From NCBI GenBank assembly GCA_013041925.1, contig JABDRB010000003.1, positions 372,001 through 436,000 on the forward strand: a DNA stretch of 64,000 bases, read 5' to 3'. Position numbers and translations under genes: made by a program. How positions within the stretch are numbered: position 1 is the stretch's first letter; every line of letters starts with the position of its first letter. The DNA comes from Akkermansiaceae bacterium (GTDB lineage: Bacteria > Verrucomicrobiota > Verrucomicrobiia > Verrucomicrobiales > Akkermansiaceae). The notes beneath the pieces were generated by a model that was not told the DNA's origin, made no database searches, and saw only the letters and a list, made by a program, of their open reading frames with translations. Below are positions 43,679 through 52,516 of this stretch, one piece after another.

Positions 43679-44494
43679 ATGCATCATGTCGAAACAGACC
43701 CCCTGCCCGTGACAACCACGTCCACTGGCCCCGTCCACTTGGGATCGGAATCACGCAGGGTGGCTCCGTCCCTCCTCGAAGCACGCGGGCTCATGAAATC
43801 CTACGGCGGACGCACCGTGGTCAATGACGTCCACCTCAGTGTGCGCGAGGGCGAAATCGTCGGACTGCTGGGACCCAATGGCGCAGGAAAAACCACCAGC
43901 TTTTACATGATCGCCGGACTCATCCCCGCCGACGCCGGCGTCGTTTCCTTCGGTGGCAACGACATCTCCACCCTCCCCATGCACAAACGTGCTCGCCTCG
44001 GCATGGGATACCTCCCCCAAGAAGAATCCATTTTCCGCCACCTCAGCGTCGAGCAAAACCTGCTCGCCGTGCTCGAGACTCGCCATGGCCTCAGCCGAAA
44101 AGAGCGCATCCATCGCTGCGATCAATTGCTCGAACGCTTCGGCATCACCAAACTCCGTAAATCCGAAGCCCTGGCACTCTCAGGAGGAGAAAAACGCCGA
44201 CTGACCATCGCGCGGTCGCTGTGCACCAACCCCACCCTGCTCATGCTCGATGAGCCGTTCAGCGGCGTCGATCCTATCGCCGTAGGCGACATTCAAAATA
44301 TCGTAAGAGGCCTGCGCGATGACGATGGTCTCTCTATTCTCATCACCGATCACAACGTGCGCGAAACGCTGCACATCGTCGATCACGCCTACCTCCTCCA
44401 TGAAGGCCAACTCATCCTCGAGGGTGAGGCCCATGACATCGCCGCCGACCCACTCGCCCGCAAACACTACCTCGGCGAAGACTTCACCCTTTAA
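43679..44494 (+). CDS. lptB: LPS export ABC transporter ATP-binding protein
   Basis: ATPase of LptB2FG, which extracts LPS from the inner membrane. 271 residues. LLGPNGAGKTTSFYMI (Walker A), GYLPQEESIFRHLSV (the LptB Q-loop block), LSGGEKRRLTIARSL (signature), LLMLDEPFSGVDPIAV (Walker B) and ITDHNVRETL (H-loop) are all LptB-like. About 30 extra N-terminal residues precede the family start (LLEARGLMKSYGG); a later start is possible but no clear alternative was seen. lptFG are not in this window. Confidence 0.95.
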   Translation: MHHVETDPLPVTTTSTGPVHLGSESRRVAPSLLEARGLMKSYGGRTVVNDVHLSVREGEIVGLLGPNGAGKTTSFYMIAGLIPADAGVVSFGGNDISTLPMHKRARLGMGYLPQEESIFRHLSVEQNLLAVLETRHGLSRKERIHRCDQLLERFGITKLRKSEALALSGGEKRRLTIARSLCTNPTLLMLDEPFSGVDPIAVGDIQNIVRGLRDDDGLSILITDHNVRETLHIVDHAYLLHEGQLILEGEAHDIAADPLARKHYLGEDFTL

Positions 44495-44557
44495 TCCCCG
44501 CCCATACAAAAATCTCCCGGATAATAAATATTAACCCAAACAAGAAAGGAAAAAACG

Positions 44558-45154
44558 ATGCAATCAGCCAATGCTAATAAACAAATAACCATCACCGTCC
44601 GCCATGAGGATGTCACTGACTCCCTACGCGATTACGCCACTAAAAAAATCGAAGGTCTCCACCTCGATTACCCAAAAATCATCGAAGCCAAGGCGATCCT
44701 CGATGTCCAAAAAAACCGCCACATCGCAGAGATCATTCTCTTCTGCGCCAATCACATCGTGATCGATGCCTCCACCGAAGGACCGGATATGTATGCCGCC
44801 ATCGATGACACCATCTCAAAAATCGCCCGGCGTATGCGCAAACACAAAACGCGCCTCCTGAAAAAACACCGACCCAACAGGAGAAACGACACCATCAGGG
44901 ACCTTGATGAAAAAGTCTACTCGTCCGATTTCCTCGATAACTTGGAAGACAAAGAAACTCCTGCCGAGCACGATCCTGAACCCATGATCGTCCATCGCGA
45001 AAGCTATCACATGCGCACACTTCTCAAGGAGGACGCCATCATGCAGCTGGAGCTCTCTGATAAACCATTCATCATCTATATCAACGAGCGCCGAAACGTC
45101 ACTCAGGTCCTCTACCGCCGCGCCGACGGCGACTACGCCATCATCGAGCCGTAA
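44558..45154 (+). CDS. hpf: Ribosome hibernation promoting factor, long form
   Basis: 198 residues. The N-terminal ribosome-binding domain (ITITVRHEDVTDSLRDYATKKI through ISKIARRMRKHKTR) is followed by a C-terminal dimerisation domain (MIVHRESYHMRTLLKEDAIMQL, PFIIYINERRNVTQVLYRR) that lets one protein pair 70S ribosomes into 100S dimers. A clear Shine-Dalgarno AAGGAA lies before the ATG. In E. coli rpoN lies between lptB and hpf; here they are adjacent with 63 bp between. A strong terminator follows. Confidence 0.93.
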   Translation: MQSANANKQITITVRHEDVTDSLRDYATKKIEGLHLDYPKIIEAKAILDVQKNRHIAEIILFCANHIVIDASTEGPDMYAAIDDTISKIARRMRKHKTRLLKKHRPNRRNDTIRDLDEKVYSSDFLDNLEDKETPAEHDPEPMIVHRESYHMRTLLKEDAIMQLELSDKPFIIYINERRNVTQVLYRRADGDYAIIEP

Positions 45155-45174
45155 CCCGCCTCTGATGATCGTTG

Positions 45175-45206
45175 AAACGGGGGGAGGCTTGTCTCCCCCC
45201 GTTTTT
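45175..45206 (+). terminator. Rho-independent terminator after hpf
   Basis: AAACGGGGGGAG pairs with CTCCCCCCGTTT, 6-nt loop GCTTGT, followed by TTTTT. It closes the kdsA-lpt-hpf unit. Confidence 0.9.
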
Positions 45207-45233
45207 CGCCCCCCCCTTCAAGCCCCCCCTCAA

Positions 45234-45701
45234 ATGAAAACCCTTCTCTTTCTCACCGCCATCCTCATCGGCAGCCTCCATGCCCAGGAGCAAAAACGCC
45301 CCATTGTTTACCCCTTTGATGTCACCATCGGAGGACAAAAAGCCACCATGCTAAAAGGCCATATCCTTTTTGCCACCATCGAAAAACCCGTCAGCTCGGA
45401 CGCCCTCTTGGAGATCGAAAAAGAAGCGCCCATGCTCATCATCAATGCCTTCGCCTGCAAAGAAAATGGTGCGGTCATGGCTCCCGGCCAACAACCAGCT
45501 GTGATCTTCACCCAGAAAACAAAATCCACCAAGCTGAATGCAACCATGGATAAAAAACCCCTCAAACCAGGACGCTATCTCGCTAACATCGTCGCCCACG
45601 GCGCCACCTCACGCGTCGTCTTTGTCGTCGAAGACAAATCGGGAAAACTCAAGATCCCGACCCTCAAACAGGTGGTCGATTTCTTGAAGAAAAAATCATA
45701 A
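45234..45701 (+). CDS. Small secreted protein of unknown function
   Basis: 155 residues from the ATG at 45234. Signal peptide MKTLLFLTAILIGSLHA, cleaved before QEQKRP. The mature domain is beta-rich with a pattern of short strands (YPFDVTIGGQKATMLKGHILF, RYLANIVAHGATSRVVFVV) and a lysine-rich C-terminus. No known family was recognised. It is convergent with the TGA-containing gene (stops 6 bp apart). Confidence 0.7.
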   Translation: MKTLLFLTAILIGSLHAQEQKRPIVYPFDVTIGGQKATMLKGHILFATIEKPVSSDALLEIEKEAPMLIINAFACKENGAVMAPGQQPAVIFTQKTKSTKLNATMDKKPLKPGRYLANIVAHGATSRVVFVVEDKSGKLKIPTLKQVVDFLKKKS

Positions 45702-45706
45702 CCTCG

Positions 45707-45925
45707 CTACGGTTGCCCGTCTGATGGCTCAGCTGATGGATCAGCAGCAGCCTCCGCACCCTTCTTGTTTTCCGTTATCTCCTTTTTCGTTTCCCCCTCA
45801 ACCTTGTCCTCACCCGGAGAACATTTATTCGACATTCATGTGGGGACGCCGAAGGCGGGCAGAATCCATAACTGAAGGGCAAAGTAAACCGCAACAATGC
45901 CGACAAAAAACCAGATGTTGTTCAT
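45707..45925 (-). CDS. Candidate small selenoprotein, or nonsense-interrupted membrane protein
   Basis: From the ATG at 45925 the frame reads one transmembrane segment (IWFFVGIVAVYFALQLWIL), then PAFGVPT, an in-frame TGA (45836-45838), then MSNKCSPGEDKVEGETKK and an acidic tail to TAG at 45707. The 72 codons stay in frame through the TGA. Twelve bases after it a hairpin forms: TGTTCTC (45823-45817) with GAGGACA (45811-45805), 7 bp with one G-U, loop CGGGT. The loop lies 19 nt from the TGA and has G at position 2, as bacterial SECIS elements require in my recollection. It follows the globin gene by 31 bp on the same strand. No clear Shine-Dalgarno. A mutated Cys codon is the main alternative. 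Confidence 0.45.
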
Positions 45926-45956
45926 GCCGATACTATAATCGCGTTGCGCAATAACG

Positions 45957-46328
45957 CTACTGGTTCTTCATATTATTCGCCACCATGGTGAAAAACGTGC
46001 GTAACTCCAACTGGATGGACTCCGGCACCTTGGTCTCCACCATTGCCTCATCCATCAACTCCAGCCAGCGCGTGACTTCAGCATCACCAATGGCAAAAGG
46101 GGCATGGCGCATACGCAAGCGAGGATGCCCCCGCTTCGCCTGATACCTCGGGTCGTTGCCAAACCGAAACAACAAAAAATCACGCAGCCGTTCCTCCGAC
46201 CCCTCCATATCCTCTTCAGGATACATCGGCTTAATCAGATCATCCGTTTTGATCCTCTTATAAAAAGCCGCCACCATCTTGGTGAATCCAGCTTCGCCTA
46301 AAATGGTGTATATAACAGCTTCGTCCAT
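45957..46328 (-). CDS. Truncated haemoglobin (group II-like)
   Basis: 123 residues. The family pattern is visible: a helix with FTKMVAAFYKRIKTDD, MYPEEDMEGSEERLRDFLLFRFGNDPRYQ, and the proximal-His region HPRLRMRHAPFAIG (HP.LR.RH.PF.I is diagnostic). Group II globins bind O2/NO and often act in NO or oxidative stress. Start MDEAVIYTILGEAG. It lies 20 bp after argG and before the TGA-containing gene, all on the minus strand and likely co-transcribed. Confidence 0.9.
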   Translation of the reverse strand: MDEAVIYTILGEAGFTKMVAAFYKRIKTDDLIKPMYPEEDMEGSEERLRDFLLFRFGNDPRYQAKRGHPRLRMRHAPFAIGDAEVTRWLELMDEAMVETKVPESIQLELRTFFTMVANNMKNQ

Positions 46329-46348
46329 GGTGATTGGGCAGTCAAACG

Positions 46349-47635
46349 TTACGCGTCTTGCTGGCGGGCGCTCGCCTTAAGACGAAGTGCATTCAATGAA
46401 ATGAATCCCGTGGCGTCATCCTGATTGTAGGCTTCCTCGGCACCACCTTCCATGGTGGCAATATCCTCGCAGTAGAGTGAGAACGGCGAGCGACGACCGG
46501 CCTGCATGCAGTTTCCTTTATACAGCTTGAGCCTGACTTCTCCAGACACCGTTTGTTGGGTCGAGGTCACGAGTGCCTGAATGGCCTCACGCTCAGGGGC
46601 AAACCAGAAACCGTTGTAGACCAACTGGGCGTATTTAGTGATGAGGTCGTCACGCACATACTGGGCCTCCCGGTCCACCGTCAACGTCTCCAAATCACGG
46701 TGCGCGGCAAGCATGATGGTTCCGCCTGGCGTTTCATAAATCCCGCGCGACTTCATCCCGACAAAGCGGTTCTCCACAATGTCAACCCGACCAATACCAT
46801 GTTTACCGCCAAGGAAGTTTAAGACACGCATCACTCCGTAGGGACTGAGCAGGGTGTAACCGTCTTGTTCTCCGCCAACCTCAAAATCACCCAAGTCAGC
46901 GATCACTTGGTCAAGCCCCTCATACTTGAGGCCAACGATGTCCCCTTTTTCAAACAGGAACTGCACATACTCAGGGGTGTCTGGTGCCTCTTCAGGAGAA
47001 ACAGAAAGCACATACATGTCACGATCAGCTTCACCCGTGGCGTCATACCACGTGTCTTCCAACGCCCCAGCTTCAAAGGAAATATGCAGTAAGTTACGGT
47101 CCATCGAATACGGCTTCTTCTTGGAGGCCGTCACGTCGATCCCGTGCTCTTCACAGTAGGCAATCATTTCGGAGCGCCCTGGGAACTGAGCGCGAAACTC
47201 CGCATCCCGCCATGGAGCAATCATCTTGATATCAGGGGCAAGCGCGGCAACGGATAACTCGAAACGCACCTGATCGTTTCCTTTGCCCGTCGCGCCATGC
47301 GCTATGGCATCGGCACCTTCTTTGATGGCAACATCGACCATCCCCTTGGAAATACATGGACGTGCAATGGACGTGCCCAGCAGGTATCGGCCTTCATACA
47401 GTGCATTGGCTTGGAACATCGGGTAAATGTAGTCGGCGGCAAATTCTTCTTTGAGATCGCCGATGTAACACTTGCTCGCACCCGTGCTCAAGGCTTTCGC
47501 CTCAAGACCGTCAAGCTCCTCGCCCTGACCGACGTCAGCACAATAGGCAATGATTTCAGCATTATACTTTTCCTTGAGCCAGAGAAGAAGAACCGAGGTA
47601 TCAAGACCTCCCGAGTATGCGACAACGATTTTCAT
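46349..47635 (-). CDS. argG: Argininosuccinate synthase
   Basis: Joins citrulline and aspartate in arginine synthesis. 428 residues. The N-terminal ATP pyrophosphatase loop is [17 protein letters not shown], with [31 protein letters not shown] and [26 protein letters not shown] blocks intact. Length is slightly above the typical 400-410. The start ATG is supported by the conserved [10 protein letters not shown]. Its leader has three tandem ATGGATTR octamers (47643-47666). argB lies 30 kb away, so the arginine genes are scattered. Confidence 0.97.
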   Translation of the reverse strand: MKIVVAYSGGLDTSVLLLWLKEKYNAEIIAYCADVGQGEELDGLEAKALSTGASKCYIGDLKEEFAADYIYPMFQANALYEGRYLLGTSIARPCISKGMVDVAIKEGADAIAHGATGKGNDQVRFELSVAALAPDIKMIAPWRDAEFRAQFPGRSEMIAYCEEHGIDVTASKKKPYSMDRNLLHISFEAGALEDTWYDATGEADRDMYVLSVSPEEAPDTPEYVQFLFEKGDIVGLKYEGLDQVIADLGDFEVGGEQDGYTLLSPYGVMRVLNFLGGKHGIGRVDIVENRFVGMKSRGIYETPGGTIMLAAHRDLETLTVDREAQYVRDDLITKYAQLVYNGFWFAPEREAIQALVTSTQQTVSGEVRLKLYKGNCMQAGRRSPFSLYCEDIATMEGGAEEAYNQDDATGFISLNALRLKASARQQDA

Positions 47636-47642
47636 AGTGATG

Positions 47643-47666
47643 ATGGATTAATGGATTGATGGATTA
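47643..47666 (-). repeat. Three tandem octamers upstream of argG
   Basis: ATGGATTA (47643-47650), ATGGATTG (47651-47658), ATGGATTA (47659-47666). They start 8 bp before the argG ATG, within its untranslated leader. Confidence 0.7.
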
Positions 47667-47774
47667 AAATAAACTTTAAAAAAGTGCCCCGCCTCCGAGA
47701 CAGGCGCAGGAAAACATGAGACGCAGCAAGAAGCAAGATGTAAGAGAGATGACGCGCGTCAGCAAACCACTCGA

Positions 47775-47830
47775 CCGTATCGAGCCCGCCCACTTGGAGG
47801 AGAGGCGCAGTCCCGACCTGATGATGGATG
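47775..47830 (+). repeat. Dispersed roughly 55-bp intergenic repeat, copy 2
   Basis: Aligns with 959-1012: CCGTATCGA, CCCACTTGGAGG, then A-GAG-GCGCAGTCCCGAC and a TGATGATGGATG-type end. Like copy 1 it abuts a stop codon (the minus-strand gene ending at 47835). Confidence 0.6.
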
Positions 47831-47834
47831 CCGA

Positions 47835-48353
47835 CTATGCGTCATCCTCACCATCCCGAGCTGCCTCCACATCGGTGGCTATGGCTGCCGGATTTTTACC
47901 CCCTGGCAACACCTTGCGCATGAGCTTTTTTAACCCCCCCTCGGCAGCCTCCTGGCCAGCCTCGGCCTCACGGAGCGCCTTTTCCCAAGCTGAAGCAAAT
48001 CCAGGCGCCTGCTCACGCATGGCACTGACAGCGGATTCCATGACTTGCAAATGACGCAACTCGGCCCGCCCTGGCTTCTGCCGAGCCACATTCAAATTCC
48101 CACGCAACGTCTCATTCTGTCCACGCAGTTCATCCAGCTGATTCTGGAGCTGTTCGTTCCCGGTTGCATTGATCTTGAGCTGGGTGTTGAGATGCCCCTG
48201 AAGATCCTTGTTTTCGCCCTCCAGCCGCTTCTGGTCCTTGCGCAGCATCACAATATCTTTGCGCATCAGCCTCCACATCATCACAAGCAAAAAAAGCCCA
48301 ACAAGAAGCCCCCATGTAAAAGGTTCAGAAATGAGCTGCATCAAAATGTCCAT
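47835..48353 (-). CDS. Membrane-anchored coiled-coil protein, unknown function
   Basis: 172 residues. One N-terminal transmembrane segment (FTWGLLVGLFLLVMMWRL) is followed by a charged coiled coil (about residues 30-90: LRKDQKRLEGENKDLQGHL, LRGQNETLRGNLNV). The C-terminal part is helical and ends in an acidic tail. It resembles small envelope or division-associated coiled-coil proteins but matches no named family. It lies between argG and an M50 protease gene on the minus strand. Confidence 0.7.
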   Translation of the reverse strand: MDILMQLISEPFTWGLLVGLFLLVMMWRLMRKDIVMLRKDQKRLEGENKDLQGHLNTQLKINATGNEQLQNQLDELRGQNETLRGNLNVARQKPGRAELRHLQVMESAVSAMREQAPGFASAWEKALREAEAGQEAAEGGLKKLMRKVLPGGKNPAAIATDVEAARDGEDDA

Positions 48354-48441
48354 GTCATGACCATAGAACAGCCAAGCCAGATATCACAACAGATTTTTTC
48401 CTCCAGAGCCCCAACAATGCCGACGCGACCTCTCCCCCGTC

Positions 48442-49158
48442 CTAAGACCTCGCCTGCTGATATCCCATGTAGTTCTGGTAGGCAAAGTAGGCAAAAAAGA
48501 AAATACCCATGGTCATGTTATTCGATAACATCAGCAGCACGACCACGATGCAGGTGATGATGCTGGCCTTGTGCATCGCCTTGCGCGACTTGACAAACTG
48601 ATCCATGAACTGCCCACCATCGAGAGGAAACACAGGGAGCAGGTTGAGCATTGACCACCAGACATTCACCCAGATCATCGAGTTGAGGAAACCGTAAATC
48701 GGTTTATTTTCAGGGAAAAACCGCAGCATGACCTCATGCGGCACATTGGTGTAGCGCAGGTAGATGCTCAGACGACTCAGCGCCTCCGGCATGGGGAAAA
48801 TAACAAACACGGCCACGATGCTCAAGGCCGCCAGCAACAAGCCGGCACCAGGGCCGGCAAGGATCATGGCACAACGACCACGCCGGTCAAACCGTCCTCC
48901 TTGTTGATAAGCGAGCCCGCCAAATGCCCATAACCGGATCCAGACGGTGCCACCACCCAGCTTCCAGCCCGTCAGGGCATGCCCGAGCTCATGGACGAGG
49001 ATCGAGATAAAACCGGCCAGCATAAACAAAACCACCCCCATATAGAGATCAGGGGAGCTGCTCTGCAATGCGGCAAATCCACCACCAATAAAGGCCATCA
49101 CCAGCCAAAACCATGGTTCGACTTCAACCGGGATTCCAAAAAGAGTAAAACGAAGCAT
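48442..49158 (-). CDS. Site-2 protease-like M50 metalloprotease
   Basis: 238 residues, about six transmembrane segments. The zinc motif HELGHALTG (HExxH) lies in an early helix, and the third-ligand motif NLLPVFPLDGGQF (LDG) comes later. It is likely an intramembrane protease of the sporulation-IVFB/RseP-like group lacking PDZ and CBS domains. Substrates are unknown; regulated release of a transcription factor or of an anti-sigma factor is typical of the family. It lies 21 bp after leuA (minus), so it is probably in the leuA transcript. Confidence 0.88.
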   Translation of the reverse strand: MLRFTLFGIPVEVEPWFWLVMAFIGGGFAALQSSSPDLYMGVVLFMLAGFISILVHELGHALTGWKLGGGTVWIRLWAFGGLAYQQGGRFDRRGRCAMILAGPGAGLLLAALSIVAVFVIFPMPEALSRLSIYLRYTNVPHEVMLRFFPENKPIYGFLNSMIWVNVWWSMLNLLPVFPLDGGQFMDQFVKSRKAMHKASIITCIVVVLLMLSNNMTMGIFFFAYFAYQNYMGYQQARS

Positions 49159-49179
49159 CGTAGGATTAATAATGAAAAT

Positions 49180-50877
49180 TTAGGCGTCTTGTCGGGCAAG
49201 TAAGTTAGCGGCCGAGACCAGAGCCTTGAGGCCCGCCATCTCAATGGAGGGATCAACACCACAACCCCAAACCAACTTCTGACTATCAAGATCCTGCAAT
49301 TGAATATACGCCGCAGAGTCTGCATCCGACCCCCCACGCACCGCGTGTGACCGGTAATCGGTGAGTGTGAACCCCTTCAAGCCATCCTGCTCCAACGCAT
49401 GCACAAATGCATTGATCGGACCATTGCCCAGCCCACTGATTTTTTTCTCCTCACCATGCAGCGAGATCGTTGCGTGGCATGCCACTTCCCCCTGATCACC
49501 TGCATGATGGTCGAGTTCGTAGTCGCACAATGACACGGGCGCGGTGAGATTAACAAACAGTTCCAAAAACGTATCGCGGATTTCATCGGCCGTCAGTTCA
49601 CGCCCCAGCTCATCCGCCAAGGCATAGATGCGCGTCCCCACGACCGGATGCATCGTTTTAGGCAAATCAAATCCATGTTCACGGTCGAGCACGTAGGCGA
49701 CTCCCCCTTTTCCTGACTGCGAGTTAATCCGGATGATCGCTTCATACGACCGGCCGACATCCTGAGGGTCGATGGTAAGGTAAGGAACGGCCCAAGGCAC
49801 GTTGGGATCCTTTTTCAGATCCTCCTTGCGTCGGTCGAGACCCTTTTTAATCGCGTCCTGGTGGGAACCGGAGAAGGCGGTGAACACCAACTCTCCAGCG
49901 TAGGGGTGACGCTCACTCACGGTCATCCGGGTAACACGTTCATACACGGCTCGGAGTGATGGTAAGTCGGAAAAATCGAGCCCCGTTTCTACTCCGTGGC
50001 TGTTCATATTCAGGGCGACGTTAGCAATATCAAGATTACCCGTCCGCTCGCCATTTCCAAAAAGTGTGCCTTCGACGCGATCCGCTCCGGCCATCAGACC
50101 GAGCTCGGTGGCTGCCGTTCCTGTGCCCCGGTCATTATGGGTATGCAGGGAAATAATCACGGAATCACGGCGGTTCAAATGACGCCCCATCCATTCGATC
50201 ATATCCGCATGGATGTTCGGGGTCGTCCACTGCACGGTATCCGGCAAGTTCACAATCATCTTGTTCTCCGGCGTTGGCTGCCAAACATCAATCACAGCAT
50301 TGCAGCACTCCACCGCAAAATCCAACTCCGTGTCCGAAAACGATTCAGGTGAATACTGCAGCACAATCTCCGTTTCAGGGATGGTAGGTGCCAACTCCTT
50401 CACCAGCGTGGCCCCATCAATCGCCAACTGCTTGATCTCCTCACGTGTGGCATCGCCAAAGGTGATCCGGCGCTGGAGCGGTGACGTCGAGTTATAGATG
50501 TGCACAATCACATGCTTGGCTCCCTTAATTGCATCAAAGGACCTACGAATCAGATGCTCTCGCGTCTGCACCAACAACTGAATGGTGACATCCTCCGGGA
50601 TGAGATCATCCTCAATCAGTCGCCGACAAAAATTAAATTCCGTGTCGGCAGCCGATGGAAATCCAATCTCAATCTGCTTGAAGCCCACTCGACAAAGGAC
50701 TTTGAAAAACTCGATCTTTTCCTCAATGGACATCGGCACAGGCAACGCCTGGTTGCCGTCGCGCAAATCCACACTCGCCCAGATGGGTGCGCGGGTAATG
50801 GTGCGCTCCGGCCACTGGCGATCGGGAAGATCAACCGCAGGGAACGCACGGTATTTTTGGATGCTTTCGGTCTTCAT
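49180..50877 (-). CDS. leuA: 2-isopropylmalate synthase (long, LeuA type 2)
   Basis: First committed step of leucine synthesis: condenses acetyl-CoA with 2-ketoisovalerate. 565 residues from MKTESIQKYRAF (50877). The catalytic domain has the ASVDLRDGNQAL motif, HTHNDRGTG (metal site) and LFGNGERTGN. The C-terminal regulatory/dimer domain includes YELDHHAGDQGEVACHA and GNGPINAFVHAL, so leucine feedback is expected. The in-frame upstream extension to 50922 adds a non-conserved MPLAFYLEKLHGSG. It belongs to the yeast/actinobacterial-like form of the enzyme. Confidence 0.94.
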   Translation of the reverse strand: MKTESIQKYRAFPAVDLPDRQWPERTITRAPIWASVDLRDGNQALPVPMSIEEKIEFFKVLCRVGFKQIEIGFPSAADTEFNFCRRLIEDDLIPEDVTIQLLVQTREHLIRRSFDAIKGAKHVIVHIYNSTSPLQRRITFGDATREEIKQLAIDGATLVKELAPTIPETEIVLQYSPESFSDTELDFAVECCNAVIDVWQPTPENKMIVNLPDTVQWTTPNIHADMIEWMGRHLNRRDSVIISLHTHNDRGTGTAATELGLMAGADRVEGTLFGNGERTGNLDIANVALNMNSHGVETGLDFSDLPSLRAVYERVTRMTVSERHPYAGELVFTAFSGSHQDAIKKGLDRRKEDLKKDPNVPWAVPYLTIDPQDVGRSYEAIIRINSQSGKGGVAYVLDREHGFDLPKTMHPVVGTRIYALADELGRELTADEIRDTFLELFVNLTAPVSLCDYELDHHAGDQGEVACHATISLHGEEKKISGLGNGPINAFVHALEQDGLKGFTLTDYRSHAVRGGSDADSAAYIQLQDLDSQKLVWGCGVDPSIEMAGLKALVSAANLLARQDA

Positions 50878-50984
50878 GACGCCGCTTCCATGGAGCTTTT
50901 CGAGGTAAAATGCAAGCGGCAAGCTGATTTGCCCGACTTTTCCTCCTTGCTCTGATCCTCGGGAAAGGGCACTGTGTGGAAAGC

Positions 50985-51674
50985 ATGAAGATCAAACACC
51001 TTATTACCCCCACCGTAACGGCCCTTGCCTGCATAGGCCTGCATTCCTGCACCACGAATCTAGGGTCGACCTCAGGTGGAGGGCTCTCCGCCTACCAGTC
51101 CTACGACCGCCCAGCCAGCCTGCCCACCAACCCGTCAAAGGTCCGCGTCAAGGTATCAACCAGTAAGCAAATCGCCTACGTCATGGAGGGGACCAAACCC
51201 CTGCTCGTCATGCCCGTCTCCGTGGGAACTTCAAGCACCCCAACCCCCAAAGGCACTTTCCGCATCTTTAAAAAAGAACACCGGCACCGTGCAAACAGTC
51301 ACGGATATGCCTACAGCGGCGACAACGTGCGCCAATGCTACCTCAGCAAGAAACCCGGCGGTTGGAGGTTCAAAGGGACTCCCATGCCCTACTGGTGTGA
51401 GTTTAAAGCCAATTACGGCTTTCATACCGGCTGGATGAAACACCATCCTTGCACCCACGGCTGCATCCGCATGCACGAAAACGTCGCACCCAAGTTTTTC
51501 CGCCTCGTCAAAAATGGCACCCCAGTCAACATCGCCACATCTCAACCAGAGGACAGCACCCTAGGCCGCAACGTGCCACGACCACCCGACGCCGGCCCCC
51601 TGCCCGACTACTCGGGCAGTTTCATGTTGGGTGACGGATACTTTAACCGACACCGTTCGGCTAAATTCCAATAA
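50985..51674 (+). CDS. L,D-transpeptidase (YkuD) lipoprotein
   Basis: 229 residues from the ATG at 50985. A lipobox follows the signal peptide (TALACIGLHSC, Cys lipidated), so it is anchored in the envelope. YkuD core: KVRVKVSTSKQIAYVM, PVSVGTSSTPTPKGTF and the catalytic HPCTHGCIRMHE (Cys nucleophile). It crosslinks peptidoglycan (3-3 links) or attaches lipoproteins. It is divergent from leuA, sharing a short 107-bp intergenic region. Confidence 0.92.
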   Translation: MKIKHLITPTVTALACIGLHSCTTNLGSTSGGGLSAYQSYDRPASLPTNPSKVRVKVSTSKQIAYVMEGTKPLLVMPVSVGTSSTPTPKGTFRIFKKEHRHRANSHGYAYSGDNVRQCYLSKKPGGWRFKGTPMPYWCEFKANYGFHTGWMKHHPCTHGCIRMHENVAPKFFRLVKNGTPVNIATSQPEDSTLGRNVPRPPDAGPLPDYSGSFMLGDGYFNRHRSAKFQ

Positions 51675-51703
51675 GCACAACGCGGTTTTTGGCGCGAGAC
51701 ACC

Positions 51704-52516
51704 CTAGACGACCTCGCACGCATTTGCCATGTCAACAAACTCTGTGTAACGAGGCTGCCAGCCAAGTCCGCGGAGTTTTTCATGGGACACCCGTTTACTG
51801 GTATTACCACGCTTGCGAGGCACACCCGCATCCATGCTCCCCGGCATCGGGCAGGAAAACGCCTCTGCCAGCGCCGCATAACAATCATACTGGCGCACCG
51901 GCTCGGACGATACATTATAAATCTCACCCGCTGGAGGAGGTGACAGGGAGCCGAGAAGCAACATCGCTCGCGCTACGTCATCGCGATGAATAAAGTTCAT
52001 GATCCTCTCACCGGCACCGTCGATCCGAGCCGTGCCGCTGATGAGGTTTTTTAAAACATGACATCGCCCTGGGCCATAGAGGCCAGAGAGTCGGGTAACG
52101 ACCCCCCCAGCCGACAGCGTCAACTTCTCAGCCTGCCTCAACACACCCGCCGTAGCCGCAACGGGCTCGGCTGGGCTGATTTCGGTAACCACGGAGTGAT
52201 CGGTCTGCGCGTAAACGGACGTGCTTGAGGTAAAGATCAATGGTGTCGTCGGGAATCGTTTAAGCAGGTTCCGGCAGCCTTCGAGATAGACATTCCGGTA
52301 GGACTCCACACCGCCACCTCCCGAGGCCGCACAGTGGATGATTAAATCGTATTCACCAGCCAATTGCTCAACCTCACCACAAGACGAGATATCGCACTTC
52401 ACACAAGTCCCGCGTCCGCTACGGCTCAGCTTAACCACCTCCCAACCCGCCTCGGAAAACACCTGATCCAAGGCTTCCCCGAGAAATCCGTAACCGGCAA
52501 TAAGCAACCTAGCCAT
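51704..52516 (-). CDS. NAD-dependent epimerase/dehydratase-like (atypical extended SDR)
   Basis: 270 residues. Rossmann start LLIAGYGFLGEALDQVF, then LIIHCAASGGGG, IFTSSTSVYAQTD and LSGLYGPGRC, as in extended SDRs. The usual catalytic YxxxK is not obvious (AGVLRQAEKLTL at its place), so it belongs to the atypical YeeZ-like group and may not be a true epimerase. The start overlaps the map stop by 8 bp, indicating coupled translation of the two. Confidence 0.8.
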   Translation of the reverse strand: MARLLIAGYGFLGEALDQVFSEAGWEVVKLSRSGRGTCVKCDISSCGEVEQLAGEYDLIIHCAASGGGGVESYRNVYLEGCRNLLKRFPTTPLIFTSSTSVYAQTDHSVVTEISPAEPVAATAGVLRQAEKLTLSAGGVVTRLSGLYGPGRCHVLKNLISGTARIDGAGERIMNFIHRDDVARAMLLLGSLSPPPAGEIYNVSSEPVRQYDCYAALAEAFSCPMPGSMDAGVPRKRGNTSKRVSHEKLRGLGWQPRYTEFVDMANACEVV

